Positions 49,426-60,074 are shown, counted from the stretch's first letter. The stretch is DNA of 64,000 nucleotides from Acipenser ruthenus (GCF_902713425.1 NC_081243.1:4911845-4975844); one strand, 5' to 3'. Translations and numbers: made by a program. Notes: generated by a model from the sequence alone, not told the origin.

Positions 49426-50996
49426 TTATTTGTATCGCTGAAGAAAAGGAAGTACCATATCAGAGTTCCAAGTCTCACAGGAAGTGGGATTTCCGCTGCT
49501 GTAGTTTGACAGTAGCCCTTGAATCCATAGCTGCTGTGGGGATTTCATGTGCTCCGAGGATAGAGGACGTCGGTCCCACATATCAAGGTGCATGTTCAGT
49601 CTTGGAATCATCACGTAGTGAAGTTCATCATCTGGGTCAAGTGCCTGTATTGCCTGCAAGTACTGCAAGGCAGCATAATAATTGCTGGTAACTGTGTAGC
49701 AGACATCACGCCACAGCCTCTCAATGCGCTGGTTGTGCACACTTCGACCTGTGATATGGCTTCCTCTGTCTACAAAAAATTAGAAATAGACAAACAGTTT
49801 AAAATGCTAGTGTTTTAACGATGGCAAAACCAACTTACTTTAAACAAAATATTTACATAGGATTCTAAATTCTGCCTTAGTATGAAATTATTTTGTCATT
49901 TATTTTAATTATAAAATACTTAATATTTACTTATTAAATACAAGACACTAAACAGTATGTAAATTCAATAAATTTAACTAAATAAATGCACTTTGTGTTT
50001 CCATTACAGTTCTGTAATAATTTACCCAACAAAATAAAATTAAACTTATGAGGGAAAAGCACCTGGTCCACGACGAGGATGCTCCAGCATAAATCGAGCC
50101 ACTTCAATGTTTTCAAGGCCTTTGTCACTTCGGACTCGTGATGGTAAGCCAAACTGATATACAGCTCCAACAAAACTTTCAAAAACTGTACAAGCTCTGT
50201 TGTTGTTGCTGGCTTTCAGGTACACTATTTTTCTACTGTAGCCATCAATGCCGCCATGAATGACTATCCTCCATCTGTAGGCAAAATAAGGTACAATGTT
50301 AACCAGAACAAAATATTTGCTTCTTTGTACTGTAGTTCCTACTTTGCCTGTGTTTCTAAATTGTGCTATTATACACTTATCGTGCTTTTAATAACTGTAA
50401 ATGCTTCCAAAGCGTTTACAGTTCTTATGAAATCGGTACAATTGGATGAAGGGGAGTGGAAGAATATGCGGAAGCAGTTATTGGTGAACTGGAATTTAGC
50501 CAGGACACCAGGGTTGTCAACCCTACTCCTTTTGAAATGTGCCCCATGGGATCTTTAATGGCCACAGAGAGTCAGGGCCTCAGTTTAAAGCCTCATCCAA
50601 AAGACTAATTGGAAGATATTATTATCATTTAACACAAAATATCACAATACATTTTACTAATAGTAACACAGTATCTTGTTCTGCAGTGAATGCAATGTTG
50701 AACATCATTGAAATCAAGGTGATGCAGTGATGTACTACACACTATTAGTAATATACATTGCCTTATGCTTGTAAATACATTTTTAATGTATTGATACTTT
50801 GTGCTCAAATTTAAACTATGTTTTGTATTTGTGTAATTACTGAATTAACTTATAATTCCCATCTATGTGCCAGAGTGACAAAGGAGAAGGAACACTGTAG
50901 GCTCTTCGTTGGATAACGTTCATGCCAAGTCTTCGCAAAAGTGTCCCAATTGGATAAACAGTCCTCATAGTTTCTCTCATTCTGCATTGCTGTACC
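49426..50996 (-). CDS. Spliced DDE integrase-like gene, 3' exons
   Basis: Three minus-strand exons (50996-50850, 50274-50063, 49765-49426) join in frame with GT/AG sites. They encode [75 protein letters not shown], then [18 protein letters not shown] and the end VLPFLQRYK. The D of HIDG, the D of RSDKG and the E of QRIERLW fit a DDE integrase core of the type found as an integrase core domain family in fish and other animals. No stop or frameshift is seen in these exons. The usual N-terminal helix-turn-helix exon is not found before the tRNA-Gly gene, so the 5' end may be lost or far away. The role is either a transposon enzyme or a host gene derived from one. Confidence 0.75.
50275..50849. 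other. Integrase-gene intron
   Basis: The intron between the first two recognised exons. It contains TTTGAAATGTGCCCCATGGG and ATCTTTAATGGCCACAGAG, which resemble a common fish dispersed repeat (50515-50600). Otherwise it is featureless. Confidence 0.4.
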
Positions 50997-51192
50997 CTAT
51001 TAAAAATACATCAATAAATAAACAGTATAGTGTTGGTGGAGGCCTCATACCGCAGAGGGTCACACCGTGCTAGTCTTTGTTGACTCTGCAAAGCTGTTGC
51101 TGTGACACGCCTTGTAATATGGAATATATTGAAACCGAATTCTCTGCTTGTGTAACACCTAGCCAATAAGGAGTAATTAAAACGTCACGCGA

Positions 51193-51263
51193 GCATTGGT
51201 GGTTCAGTGGTAGAATTCTCGCCTGCCACGCGGGAGGCCCGGGTTCGATTCCCGGCCAATGCA
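51193..51263 (+). tRNA. tRNA-Gly (GCC)
   Basis: A complete 71-nt cloverleaf with acceptor GCATTGG/CCAATGC, A box TGGTTCAGTGG, anticodon GCC in CCTGCCACG and B box GGTTCGATTCC. T-rich terminators follow. No mismatch is seen in the stems. Confidence 0.95.
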
Positions 51264-51346
51264 ACCTTCTTTTTCTTTTTTACTTTATGTCTAGAATAAC
51301 AGCAGCACGCACCTGCCTTCAATCAGTAAAAAAAAAAAAATCATAT

Positions 51347-51418
51347 CTCCCCGTCGGGGAATTGAACCCCGGTCTCCCGCGTGACAGGCGGGGATACTGA
51401 CCACTATACTAACCAGGA
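51347..51418 (-). tRNA. tRNA-Asp (GTC)
   Basis: A complete 72-nt gene on the minus strand. The anticodon GTC lies in CCTGTCACG and the B box reads GGTTCAATTCC. One acceptor-stem difference from the usual vertebrate sequence (TCCTGGT instead of TCCTCGT) makes one stem mismatch. It is probably still functional or recently decayed. Confidence 0.85.
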
Positions 51419-51549
51419 AGGCACACGCTACCTGCCAATATGGCAACGCATTTAGTTGCAAAGCGTCTAAGTCAAAACTGCCTGCTGAGCTTAATGTCGG
51501 TTTACGGATCGAAAACAGTATAGTAGAAAACAAAACAAAACAAAAATTC

Positions 51550-51621
51550 GGGCTCGTCCGGGATTTGAACCCGGGACCTCTCGCACCCAAAGCGAGAATC
51601 ATACCCCTAGACCAACGAGCC
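51550..51621 (-). tRNA. tRNA-Pro (TGG)
   Basis: A complete 72-nt gene on the minus strand, with acceptor GGCTCGT/ACGAGCC, anticodon TGG in TTTGGGT and B box GGTTCAAATCC. Its 5' half and flank are copied in inverted sense at 52324-52390. Confidence 0.95.
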
Positions 51622-52024
51622 AGCTGTCGGTTTTATCCGGCGGCCGACGCGTGATACAGTCTCTGGCATCAAAATAAGTGCAGCATGACCAGAGTCCCGT
51701 TCCGGAATGCTGCTGACACCTCAGAGGAGGGGGGCTTAATACTCGCCAACGCAACCTTCATTATTTTTTGGCATTCTTATAGTGCTGTTTTTTTTTTTTT
51801 TTTTTTAAATTCGCAGCACGAAAACTAGGATTCACATGTGTTTCACGTAACACTTTTTCAATTCATTCATCTGGTCACAGTGTTTTACCGCTACAGCAGG
51901 ACCCGGCAATGCTTTTAATGGAATCGGCATTAAAAGCTGCCACGTCAGTGGAGAACTGCCCGAGTACTCTCGCTCTCATTTCAGACAAGGGGGTTTGAAT
52001 TGCCTTCTAGCCGCTCTCGCTCAC

Positions 52025-52303
52025 GCCGGGCGCCGTGGCGTGTGTCTGTAATGCCAGCTACAGGGGCAGGTTGAGGCTGGCGGATCGCTTGAGCACGGGA
52101 GCTCTGTGCTGCAACTGGCTGTGCCGATCGGGAGTCCGCACTTAGCACGGCATCGACATGGCATTTCTGAGGGAGCTCGTGAATGCCAGGTCGTCTAAGG
52201 AGGGGTGAACCGGCCCAGGTCGGGAACGGAGCAGGTCAAAACCCCCGTGTCGCACCAGTAGTGGGACTGCTCCTGTGATCGGACGTTGCAGTGCCTCCTA
52301 TTT
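52025..52303 (+). ncRNA. 7SL (signal recognition particle) RNA gene
   Basis: It starts GCCGGGCGCCGTGGCG and keeps CTGTAATGCCAGCTAC of the Alu domain. The S domain keeps AAGGAGGGGTGAACCGGCCC, then AACGGAGCAGGTCAAAAC and CAGTAGTGGGA. It ends near GTGCCTCC followed by TTTT, with a longer T run at 52312-52317. The length of about 279 nt is close to vertebrate 7SL (about 300). Conserved core loops are kept while helix 6 and 8 arms differ, so it may be a true gene or a recent copy. It forms the scaffold of the particle that targets nascent secreted proteins to the ER. It lies inside the tRNA cluster. Confidence 0.85.
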
Positions 52304-52323
52304 TCTATTTATTTTTTGAAGTA

Positions 52324-52390
52324 CTGTATCACGTGTCGGCCGCCGGATAAAACCGGCAGCTGGCTCGTTGGTCTAGGGGTATGGGGTATA
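52324..52390 (+). repeat. Inverted copy of tRNA-Pro 5' half and flank
   Basis: This matches the inverse of 51602-51664 over about 65 bp with two mismatches. It includes GTCGGCCGCCGGATAAAACC and the tRNA-Pro start GGCTCGTTGGTCTAGGGG, and stops after GTATG in the D-arm region. The 7SL gene lies between the two copies. Confidence 0.85.
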
Positions 52391-52559
52391 TATGTACAGA
52401 ATGATGCAAATATAACTGACTCTATTCACATTCCCATCGCGACATCATCTTAAACGCCTTCACTCTCAAATACCAATTTCCACTGCATGCAAACTTCAAG
52501 CCATCCTATTGATTTGATCAGGAGCAGTCTAAGAGTGTATTGTCTATTGCGTTGTGGGA

Positions 52560-52690
52560 GGACGCTTTGACTGAAATGTTGCTAATCGTAGGGCATTATT
52601 ATTTGTGCCTGGAAGCTCAAATTGAATGAAATGGACTTTGAAAGTTGTATTAAGTGCCTTGATGAAGGGGGCAAATGAAGAAGTGCAAAT
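52560..52690 (-). mobile_element. Dispersed repeat fragment, probably LINE 3' part
   Basis: On the minus strand, TTTGAGCTTCCAGGCACAAA and GCCCTACGATTAGCAACATT resemble a common fish retroposon segment. The family is not determined. Confidence 0.35.
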
Positions 52691-52739
52691 CCGGGAACAA
52701 GAAGGTTGCAGGAATGGCCTGATGCTGGGAAGCTGGAAA

Positions 52740-53720
52740 TTAACGTGACAGAGCAGAAGGAAGCAAGTTTTCTTCCAGGACAACCTTGTACTTGGCTTGA
52801 TTCATGCCAAAGCTGCCCGATTCCAGCCTTGCTGAAGCACCCCCAGATCATCACCGATCCTCCACCACATTTCACAGTGGTTGCGAGACACTGTGGCTTG
52901 TAGGCCTCTCCAGGTCTCCGTCTAACCATTAGACGACCAGGTGTTGGGCAAAGCTGAAAATTGGACTCATCTGGGGGTGCTTCAGCAAGGCTGGAATCGG
53001 GCAGATTTGTCTTTGTGAAGGACGCATGAATCAAGCCAAGTACAAGGTTGTCCTGGAAGAAAACTTGCTTCCTTCTGCTCTGACAATGTTCCCCAACTCT
53101 GAGGATTGGTTTTTCCAGCAGGACAGTGCTCCATGCCACACAGCCAGGTCAATCAAGGTGTGGATGGAGGACCACCAGATCAAGACCCTGTCATGGGCAG
53201 CCCAATCTCCAGAATTGAACCCCATTGAAAACCTCTGGAATGTGATCAAGAGGAAGATGGATGGTCACAAGCTATCAAACAAAGCCGAGCTGCTTGAATT
53301 TTTGCGCCAGGAGTGGCATAAAGCCACCCAACATCAATGTGAAAGACTGGTGGAGAGCATGCCAAGACGCATGAAAGCTGTGCTTGAAAATCAGGGTTAT
53401 TCCACCAAGTATTGATTTCTGAACTCTTCCTAAGTTAAAACATTAGTATTGTGTTTTTTAAAAATGAATATGAACTTATTTTCTTTGCATTATTCGAGGT
53501 CTGACAACACTGCATCTTTTTTGTTATTTTGACCAGTTGTCATTTTCTGCAAATAAATGCTCTAAATGACAATATTTTTATTTGGAATTTGGGAGAAATG
53601 TTGTCAGTAGTTTATAGAATAAAACAAAAATGTTCATTTTACCCAAACACATACCTATAAATAGTAAAACCAGAGAAACTGATAATTATGCAGTGGTCTC
53701 TTAATTTTTTCCAGAGCTGT
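52740..53720 (+). mobile_element. Rearranged Tc1 transposon with internal inverted duplication
   Basis: The 3' part is in normal order: a transposase C-terminal half (to 53415) and then the end sequence down to TTTTTTCCAGAGCTGTAT near 53720. Upstream, 52750-52841 is an inverted copy of about 52972-53075, and the intervening piece (minus strand: VKCGGGSVMIWGCFSKAGIG) is also inverted relative to the 3' part. The result is a hairpin-like copy that lacks the N-terminal DNA-binding region and the normal left end. Confidence 0.8.
53026..53415 (+). pseudogene. Tc1 transposase, C-terminal part
   Basis: An open frame of 129 codons: NQAKYKVVLEENLLPSALTM, WFFQQDSAPCHTARS, SPELNPIENLWNVIKRKM and the end NQGYSTKY. 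It has the second catalytic D (QQD) and the E (IENLW). The first D and all DNA-binding parts are absent from this strand. It is a different Tc1 family from the one at 35.7 kb. Confidence 0.85.
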
Positions 53721-53983
53721 ATATGCATCAGCACTGTGCTGTGGCTCGAGCTTGTTTGACGAGGCAGGCAATGCAAAAATGCCAAAACTTGCTTTTGCAT
53801 TGTAGAACCTATTTAATTTAAATGCACGCTATGCCTTTAAGAACACAAGTGCCAATTGAGAACATACCGGCAGCTTGTTAAGTGTTAATTGTCTCCCCTT
53901 TGTACCAAACGTATTTAAACCAAAGGAAATAGTAATGTATTACAGTGCCATTTTCTAATGTGATTAAGAAATGCAAAAAGCAC

Positions 53984-54057
53984 CGTCCCTGGGTGGGCTT
54001 GAACCACCAACCTTTCGATTAACAGCCGAACGCACTAACCGATTGCGCCACAGAGAC
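53984..54057 (-). tRNA. tRNA-Asn (GTT)
   Basis: A complete 74-nt gene. The anticodon GTT lies in CTGTTAATC and the B box reads GGTTCAAGCCC. Two small differences from the 58071 copy (GTGCG in the D region, and AATCG in the anticodon stem, which makes a weaker G-T type pair). Its flank CATTTTCTAATGTGATTAAG is shared with the other Asn copies. Confidence 0.85.
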
Positions 54058-54397
54058 CAAACTGTTAAACCGCCAGAGCATACGGGAGATACTGCACAAC
54101 GTGATCGAGGGAGCAGAAACATAAACTAATGTTAACAGAAAAGAAATATAACAAGATAATTTCGACAAAAGCTGCCGGGAAGCACTGCCGCTGCTGATTG
54201 CTTGTTTCTACGCGCTTTGAAAAGGGAGTCTCGTCTTCCAGAATATCACTTACAATGTGGGCCATCAAAAATAAAAAATAAAGTTTCTAAAGAAGATGAT
54301 TTCAGCAAGCTAAAACACCACACGAACACTTGTCATGTGACACTTTCTATATTGGCTTGCTAGCTTGCAATTGGCTGCTGGTCCGCGGCGGTGCGGC

Positions 54398-54722
54398 ACT
54401 GAGCGCTGGTTTATCATGTTACAGGTGTTATACACTGAGCGCTGGTTTATCATGTTACAGGTGTTATACACTGAGCGCTGGTTTAACATGTTACAGGTGT
54501 TATACACTGAGCGCTGGTTTATCATGTTACAGGTGTTATACACTGAGCGCTGGTTTATCATGTTACAGGTGTTATACACTGAGCGCTGGTTTATCATGTT
54601 ACAGGTGTTATACACTGAGCGCTGGTTTAACATGTTACAGGTGTTATACACTGAGCGCTGGTTTAACATGTTACAGGTGTTATAAACTGAGCGCTGGTTT
54701 ATCATGTTACAGTTGTTATACA
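54398..54722. repeat. 36-bp minisatellite, 9 units
   Basis: The unit begins ACTGAGCGCTGGTTTATCAT and ends ACAGGTGTTATAC. There are nine units, with TTTAACATG in place of TTTATCATG in units 3, 7 and 8. Because 36 is divisible by three, frames stay open across it on both strands, which is an artefact. Confidence 0.95.
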
Positions 54723-55324
54723 CCAGCGCCAGTAGGCACTGAGCGCTTTTCACCTCCAGCGACAGTGTGTCACTGACGCTGGCATGCGTATCGGGTGCAT
54801 AATGACGTTTTTATTAATGCCACTTTCTTACGGACAGTAGTCAGGGTGATGATACAAGACCAGAGCCAATAAACCTGTTATTTTCTTGTCCTTTCACTAC
54901 CATATTCTATTGTGCTTGTTCAGAATACGCGTGAATCCTGAAAACATCTTGTTAATATTTAAACAAAGCCAGCAGCCACTTTATTGATCACTCTGTGGAT
55001 TAACCGCTATTGGAATACAGATGCTTGTGTTAAAGATGTTAATAGACTTTCAATGTACACGTTTTAGAGCTAAGCGTTTGTTGAGGCAGTTCAAGCGTTG
55101 CACTTTCAGGCAGCCAGTTCCAGTGTTTGCCTTTTGGACTTACTCTGGAAGGAATACAAAAAAAAAAAAAAAACATTTGTTGAGAACCGCATTTGGGAGA
55201 AAACTTAACAGTTTCGAAACGCATTAGTAAAGGCATCGGATTCTATTGTGGTGTTTCCGAGCTGTTGAACGTTTCTCATAATACACAGGTTTACTGGGGT
55301 GACAAAACACCCTAGCCTTGTCAA

Positions 55325-55397
55325 GCCAAAATAGCTCAGTTGGGAGAGCGTTAGACTGAAGATCTAAAGGTCTCTGGTTCGATCCCGGGTTTCGGCA
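55325..55397 (+). tRNA. tRNA-Phe (GAA)
   Basis: A complete 73-nt gene with anticodon GAA in CTGAAGATC and B box GGTTCGATCCC. The acceptor reads GCCAAAA against TTTCGGC, one mismatch at the fourth pair, and the T stem has one weak pair. It may be functional or lightly decayed. Confidence 0.8.
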
Positions 55398-55531
55398 AAT
55401 AGCAAGACTATTTTTGTTTTGTATTATTTTGAACTGAAAAACAGAGCACATTTTTTCTTCAGTGTAATTGGACGAAATAACAACGTATCAGCGTGCCATT
55501 TTCTAATGTGATTAAGAAATGCAAAAAGCAT

Positions 55532-55605
55532 CGTCCCTTGGTGGGCTTGAACAACCAACCTTTCGGTTAACAACCGAACGCGCTAACCGATTGCGCCACA
55601 GAGAC
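55532..55605 (-). tRNA. tRNA-Asn (GTT), T-stem altered
   Basis: 74 nt with the same flank as 53984. The anticodon GTT is kept, but the T stem reads GGTTG against CCACC and the acceptor has AAGGGACG. Likely a weakened copy or pseudogene. Confidence 0.75.
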
Positions 55606-55723
55606 CAACCTGTTAGAGCTCCACCGCATACGGAAGTGATTAGCAAGGCGAGATTTATATCCTGCACATTTATATCCTACTCCCCCATATAGTCTGGCTG
55701 TGGTGATGTCCTGTCAGAGCTAT

Positions 55724-55725
55724 TA

Positions 55726-55769
<44 letters not shown>
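55724..55769. repeat. (TTA)n microsatellite
   Basis: About 15 TTA units. Confidence 0.95.
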
Positions 55770-55891
55770 GAAGCCATTGTAAAAGCAGAGGAGACATTTT
55801 ATATTTATGCCTGTGCTCATCTCAAACCATAGCACTTCTGTGGTGTAACTGGTGAACACATCGGCGCATGAGAATCGCCAGCACATCACGA

Positions 55892-55964
55892 GGGGAATTA
55901 GCTCAAATGGTAGAGCGCTCGCTTAGCATGCGAGAAGTAGCGGGATCGATGCCCGCATTCTCCA
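55892..55964 (+). tRNA. tRNA-Ala (AGC)
   Basis: 73 nt with acceptor GGGGAAT/ATTCTCC, anticodon AGC in TTAGCATG and B box GGATCGATGCC. It is identical to the copy at 61593, and its downstream flank is shared with 57656 and 61593. Confidence 0.92.
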
Positions 55965-56331
55965 AGTAGTTTTAATGTATCTGCGTATTTAGTCCCAACG
56001 CATTATGGAGATACATACAGTGTGGCAATTCTTTGTAACAGACTCGCCCGCCCTACATGTGTATTTTAAAGCAGTCTCCTAATTTGTAATATTCCCCAGA
56101 CTGAAAAACTGCAGTGCGCCCTCCATCGTATGCCTTCCGAGAAGCACAAACAGATTTTTTTATATATATTTTTTAGCAATGGAAGAGTTTCTGTTAATTG
56201 AGAATAAATATAAATGGCTTGAAGTTTGCTTTAATTTGTAACGTGTTTGTAATGAAATATTAGTGGTTTTTTACCAATCATTGTTCTGTATACTAGCTAC
56301 TGATGCATGTCCAGGAGGTTGCTCCTCCGCT

Positions 56332-56403
56332 TCCCATATGGTCTAGCGGTTAGGATTCCTGGTTTTCACCCAGGCGGCCCGGGTTCGACTCCCGGTATGG
56401 GAA
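56332..56403 (+). tRNA. tRNA-Glu (TTC)
   Basis: 72 nt with acceptor TCCCATA/TATGGGA, anticodon TTC in GTTTTCACC and B box GGTTCGACTCC. It is identical to the copy at 62000. Confidence 0.95.
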
Positions 56404-56572
56404 TGTCTTTGTTATTGTCATTTTGTTACAGAACTGTGGTCATGTGTAATGTGTTTTCATTATAATAATAAAGCTAGTTACTTGAAATTTATTTATATAT
56501 ATATATTCACACACACAGAGAATGATGCAAAAGTGACGTAAAAGTGAGAGAAAGAGCAGTTTAGACACATAT

Positions 56573-56843
56573 TATTATTATTATTTATTTCTTAGCAGAC
56601 GCCCTTATCCAGGGCGACTTACAATTGTTTCAAGATGTCACATTATACATTATTTCACATTATACTGATATCACATTATTTTTACATACAATTACCCATT
56701 TATACAGTTGGGTTTTTACTGGAGCAATCTAGGTAAAGTACCTTGCTCAAGGGTACAGCAGCAGTGTCCCCCACTGGGGATTGAACCCACAACCCTCTGG
56801 TCAAGAGTCCAGAGCCCTAACCACTACTCCACACTGCTGCCCC
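56573..56843 (-). mobile_element. SINE with L2-type tail
   Basis: The minus-strand copy of the 10099 family: head GGGGCAGCAGTGTGGAGTAG, B-box-like GGGTTCAATCC, the body, a slightly longer middle with repeated TCACATTAT, and the tail CCTGGATAAGGGCGTCTGC. It is the best kept copy in the window. Confidence 0.9.
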
Positions 56844-56924
56844 ATAACATACAACAATCTGACACTCGCTCCCGACGGGTCAGGCAGCATCCTCTCGCTC
56901 CCGGGCGTTTAATAGAGCAAAACT

Positions 56925-56996
56925 CTGTCTTTCCAAAGAATTGTGTTGTTTGGTCTCCGAATGGAGGCGTGGGTTCAAAGCCCACTTTTGTCAGTT
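56925..56996 (+). pseudogene. tRNA-Leu 3' half with intron remnant
   Basis: From TGTCTTTCCAAAGAATTG (intron part of the 62765 gene) through TTTGGTCTCCGAATGGAGG to GTGGGTTCAAAGCCCAC and TTTTGTCAG. The 5' half is missing. It is joined to unrelated sequence on its left. Confidence 0.75.
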
Positions 56997-57655
56997 CAAT
57001 TTTACTTATTTTTAAAAGGAATAAATGTGTTCATTTTACTATAAAAGATTGTTTCAAGGAAATCAACAGCTGATACCAACTCTTGTCAGCACTCAATACC
57101 ATTTTAATTTCCATTTTAAATCAGACTAAAATAGTGTTCCTAACACAGATTGCATTTTTGTTGTAAACAGACTACTTGTTGTAGTCACTGAAAATACAAT
57201 ATTAATATTATTGGCAGACCGTCGCCCCCAACTGGCAATATCTTGGTAGCACAACAGAGACTTCATATGATACAATGACTGTGCAACGACGAGGTGTTAC
57301 ATTAACAATACAAACTAACTTGAGACAGCCAAGCCGTTAAAGCAGACCTTAAGTTTGTCGTGTGATACAAAAGCAAGTTTTGGCATTTTTGCATTGCCTG
57401 CCTCGTCAAACAAGCTCGAGCCACAGCACACAGCGCTGATGCATCGGGACACAGAGGTGGATTTTAAAGCGACTGAATCAACGAGCTAAGACTACTTTTT
57501 AAAGAAATTGAAAACATACCTCTCGTCGATATATTTGCTATTTAGTTAATTAATTTATTTTTTTGAATTTGCAATTGGCAGACTACATTGCCGACAATAT
57601 GAATTGCTCGTATCAAGCTGCGATGGAGCCTATGAGAATCGCTGGCATAAATCAA

Positions 57656-57728
57656 GGTGAATTATCTCAAATGGTAGAGCGCTCGCTTAGCATGCGAGAA
57701 GTAGCGAGATCGATGCCCGCATTCTCCA
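57656..57728 (+). pseudogene. tRNA-Ala (AGC) pseudogene
   Basis: It aligns over its full length with the Ala genes at 55892 and 61593. Changes include GGTGAAT in the acceptor, TATCTCAAATGG in the A box and CGAGATCG in the T arm, which weaken the stems and promoter. Confidence 0.8.
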
Positions 57729-58070
57729 AATAGTTTTAATGTATCTGTGTATTTAGACCCAACGCATTATGGAGATAAATACAAAGTGTGACAATTCTTT
57801 GTAACAGAGACGCCCGCCCTACATGTGTATTTAAAAGCAGTCTCTTAATTTGTAATATTCCCCAGGCTGAAAAACTGCAGTGCGCCCTCCATCGTATGCC
57901 TTCCGAGAAGCACAAAGGGAGATTTTTTTTAATATATTTTTTAAGCAATGGAAGAGTTTGTGTTATTTGTGAAAAAATATAAATGGTTTGAATACATATA
58001 ATTGATTACACTTTCCTGCCCAGTGTTGCTTTCTTCTTAGATGTAGTCTCAGTTGCGGCGAAGCAGATTG

Positions 58071-58076
58071 GTCTCT

Positions 58077-58137
<61 letters not shown>

Positions 58138-58144
58138 AGGGACG
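58071..58144 (+). tRNA. tRNA-Asn (GTT)
   Basis: 74 nt with acceptor GTCTCTG/CAGGGAC, anticodon GTT in CTGTTAACC and B box GGTTCAAGCCC. This is the cleanest Asn copy, in opposite orientation to 53984 and 55532, with their flank inverted after it. Confidence 0.95.
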
Positions 58145-58278
58145 ATGCTTTTTGCATTTCTTAATCACATTAGAAAATGGCACTGTAATACATTACTATT
58201 TCCTCCAATTACAATGAAGAAAAAAATGTGTTCTGTTTTTAGTTCTAAACAATACAAAACAAAAATCTTCTTACTGAT

Positions 58279-58351
58279 TGCCGAAACCCGGGATCAAACC
58301 AGGGATCTTTAAATCTTCAGACTAACGCTCTCCCAACTGAGCTATTTCGTA
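58279..58351 (-). pseudogene. tRNA-Phe (GAA) pseudogene
   Basis: On the minus strand the body matches tRNA-Phe, with anticodon GAA kept. The 5' acceptor bases GCC are replaced by TAC, and the anticodon stem (TAGTC against GATTTA) and T arm (GGTTTGATCCC) carry changes. Confidence 0.8.
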
Positions 58352-58516
58352 ATATAATTAAGTAGATTACTAAACAATCAGCTAGTAACATATATAATCT
58401 CAAAGCGCTATAATTTATTTCAGCTCTAATGAAAGACAAGTATCCTTGCGCATTATCTAATCCTTGATTGCAAAATGTAATATTAATTAATTGCCTTCAG
58501 GGGTAACCAGCTAAAT

Positions 58517-58644
<128 letters not shown>

Positions 58645-58699
58645 CTTGGAAATGTTTGAGCTAATGTTTTTTTTTTTTTTTTTTTTTTTTTAGTAACCC

Positions 58700-59690
58700 A
58701 GCTAGCTAGCTAGCACAGGACAGCTAGTCGATTTGCTAGCGGAACTTAGCATAGCTATACATAGCTGACTAGATCTCAAAAAGTGACTAACATTACAAAT
58801 ATTGGTGTTAGCGTTTTATAAAAGCAATAAGTCACAGTCAAGGCGTTATTAGGTACGAGGCGCAGCCCAGTCTTTAATCTATTTTAATGCAACTATAAAC
58901 TGTACTGCTTGTACCTGCTGTGCTCGACCCTGCCACAGCGTCATCTTCTTCAGTGGTCTCCCTAGGCTGAGTCGATGATTAACACTGGCATCCTGACCTC
59001 CCTCGCTCTCCCTACTACCAGCCGGCCTGCGGAACATGTCCGTTGCCGTTTGTCTCTATTCTTTTCTGCCCCACCTTTTCTTTTTCTCTCCATTTTTTAC
59101 ACTGACACTCATCCACTAGTGATGTGCAGTTCACGAACGAATCGTTCTTTCCGGTTCAAATAAACCAACGTAAACAATCTTAATGCGATCTACATTGATT
59201 GGTTTTGTGTCATTGAATCAGTGAATCAAATTAAAGAAATGAATCGATTCACTAAACTGAACTGAATCAAATGACTCGACTCCAAAAAAGAATCAAACTG
59301 CCCATCGCTAACATCCACTATAAATATAAGAGGTTCAAACGAAAGACGAAATCTGGCTGACCAATCACGTTCTAAGAAAATCCTGGCAAGTCCAATCAGG
59401 GAGTGGCCACTCCTCGCCCCCCCTTAGATATTGCGATATTGGATCTACCCAAGAGATGACTGGTGTGGTGATGAGTGCGCGCGCGCGCGAGAGAGCGAGA
59501 CTGCCAAGTTAATAACAGCGTAATTCACAGTATGTAATGGGAAGAAAAAAAAAACAAAAATTATGAATCAAATGTAGACCAGCGGCACACGCAGGTCCAA
59601 ACAGACCGGCCCGCCGGGGATTCTCCCGCACTTCCCGATGGCCAGTCCGCGCCTGCTCATCCTGGATGTGTTGCCTCAGTCTCAGGACGC
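58700..59690. other. Intergenic, no gene seen
   Basis: Contains repeated GCTAGCTAGC motifs near 58695-58740, a patch near 58960-59160 that resembles retroposon sequence, repeated AATGAATC/GAATCAAA motifs (59200-59300) and a short CGCGCG run near 59476. Confidence 0.35.
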
Positions 59691-59691
59691 T

Positions 59692-59825
<134 letters not shown>

Positions 59826-60040
59826 AAAATTTTAAAAAATGAGATACTACATAATGGGTTCAGCGCAGGATTAAATACAGTAAAATAGGGAACAGATAAG
59901 TGCAAGTTAAAGTACATTAAAGGCAGAGTGCTATATTGTCCAGAAGGGGAGAGTTGGGTTTTACAGGTCCTGTCTGAAGAGGTGTGTCTTGAGGAGGCGC
60001 CGGAAGGTGGTCAGGGACTGGGCAGTCCTGACATCCGGGT

Positions 60041-60074
60041 AGATTCAGAGTGCTAGCCATTACACCATGAAACC
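60041..60074 (-). pseudogene. tRNA-Gln 5' half
   Basis: On the minus strand, GGTTTCATGGTGTAATGGCT followed by AGCACTCTGAATC matches the 5' third to half of tRNA-Gln. Homology stops at the anticodon arm, where a dispersed fish repeat (GCCGGAAGGTGGTCAGGGAC) begins. Confidence 0.7.

Noticed and set aside
52582-53139. 185-codon minus-strand frame as a separate gene
   Set aside because: Its conserved part is the inverted piece of the rearranged Tc1 transposase.
54310-54776. Overlapping long frames with repeated CNTCNM-like and SAGLSCYRCYTL-like peptides
   Set aside because: They come from the 36-bp minisatellite, whose unit is divisible by three, so frames stay open on both strands. There is no sign of a real gene.
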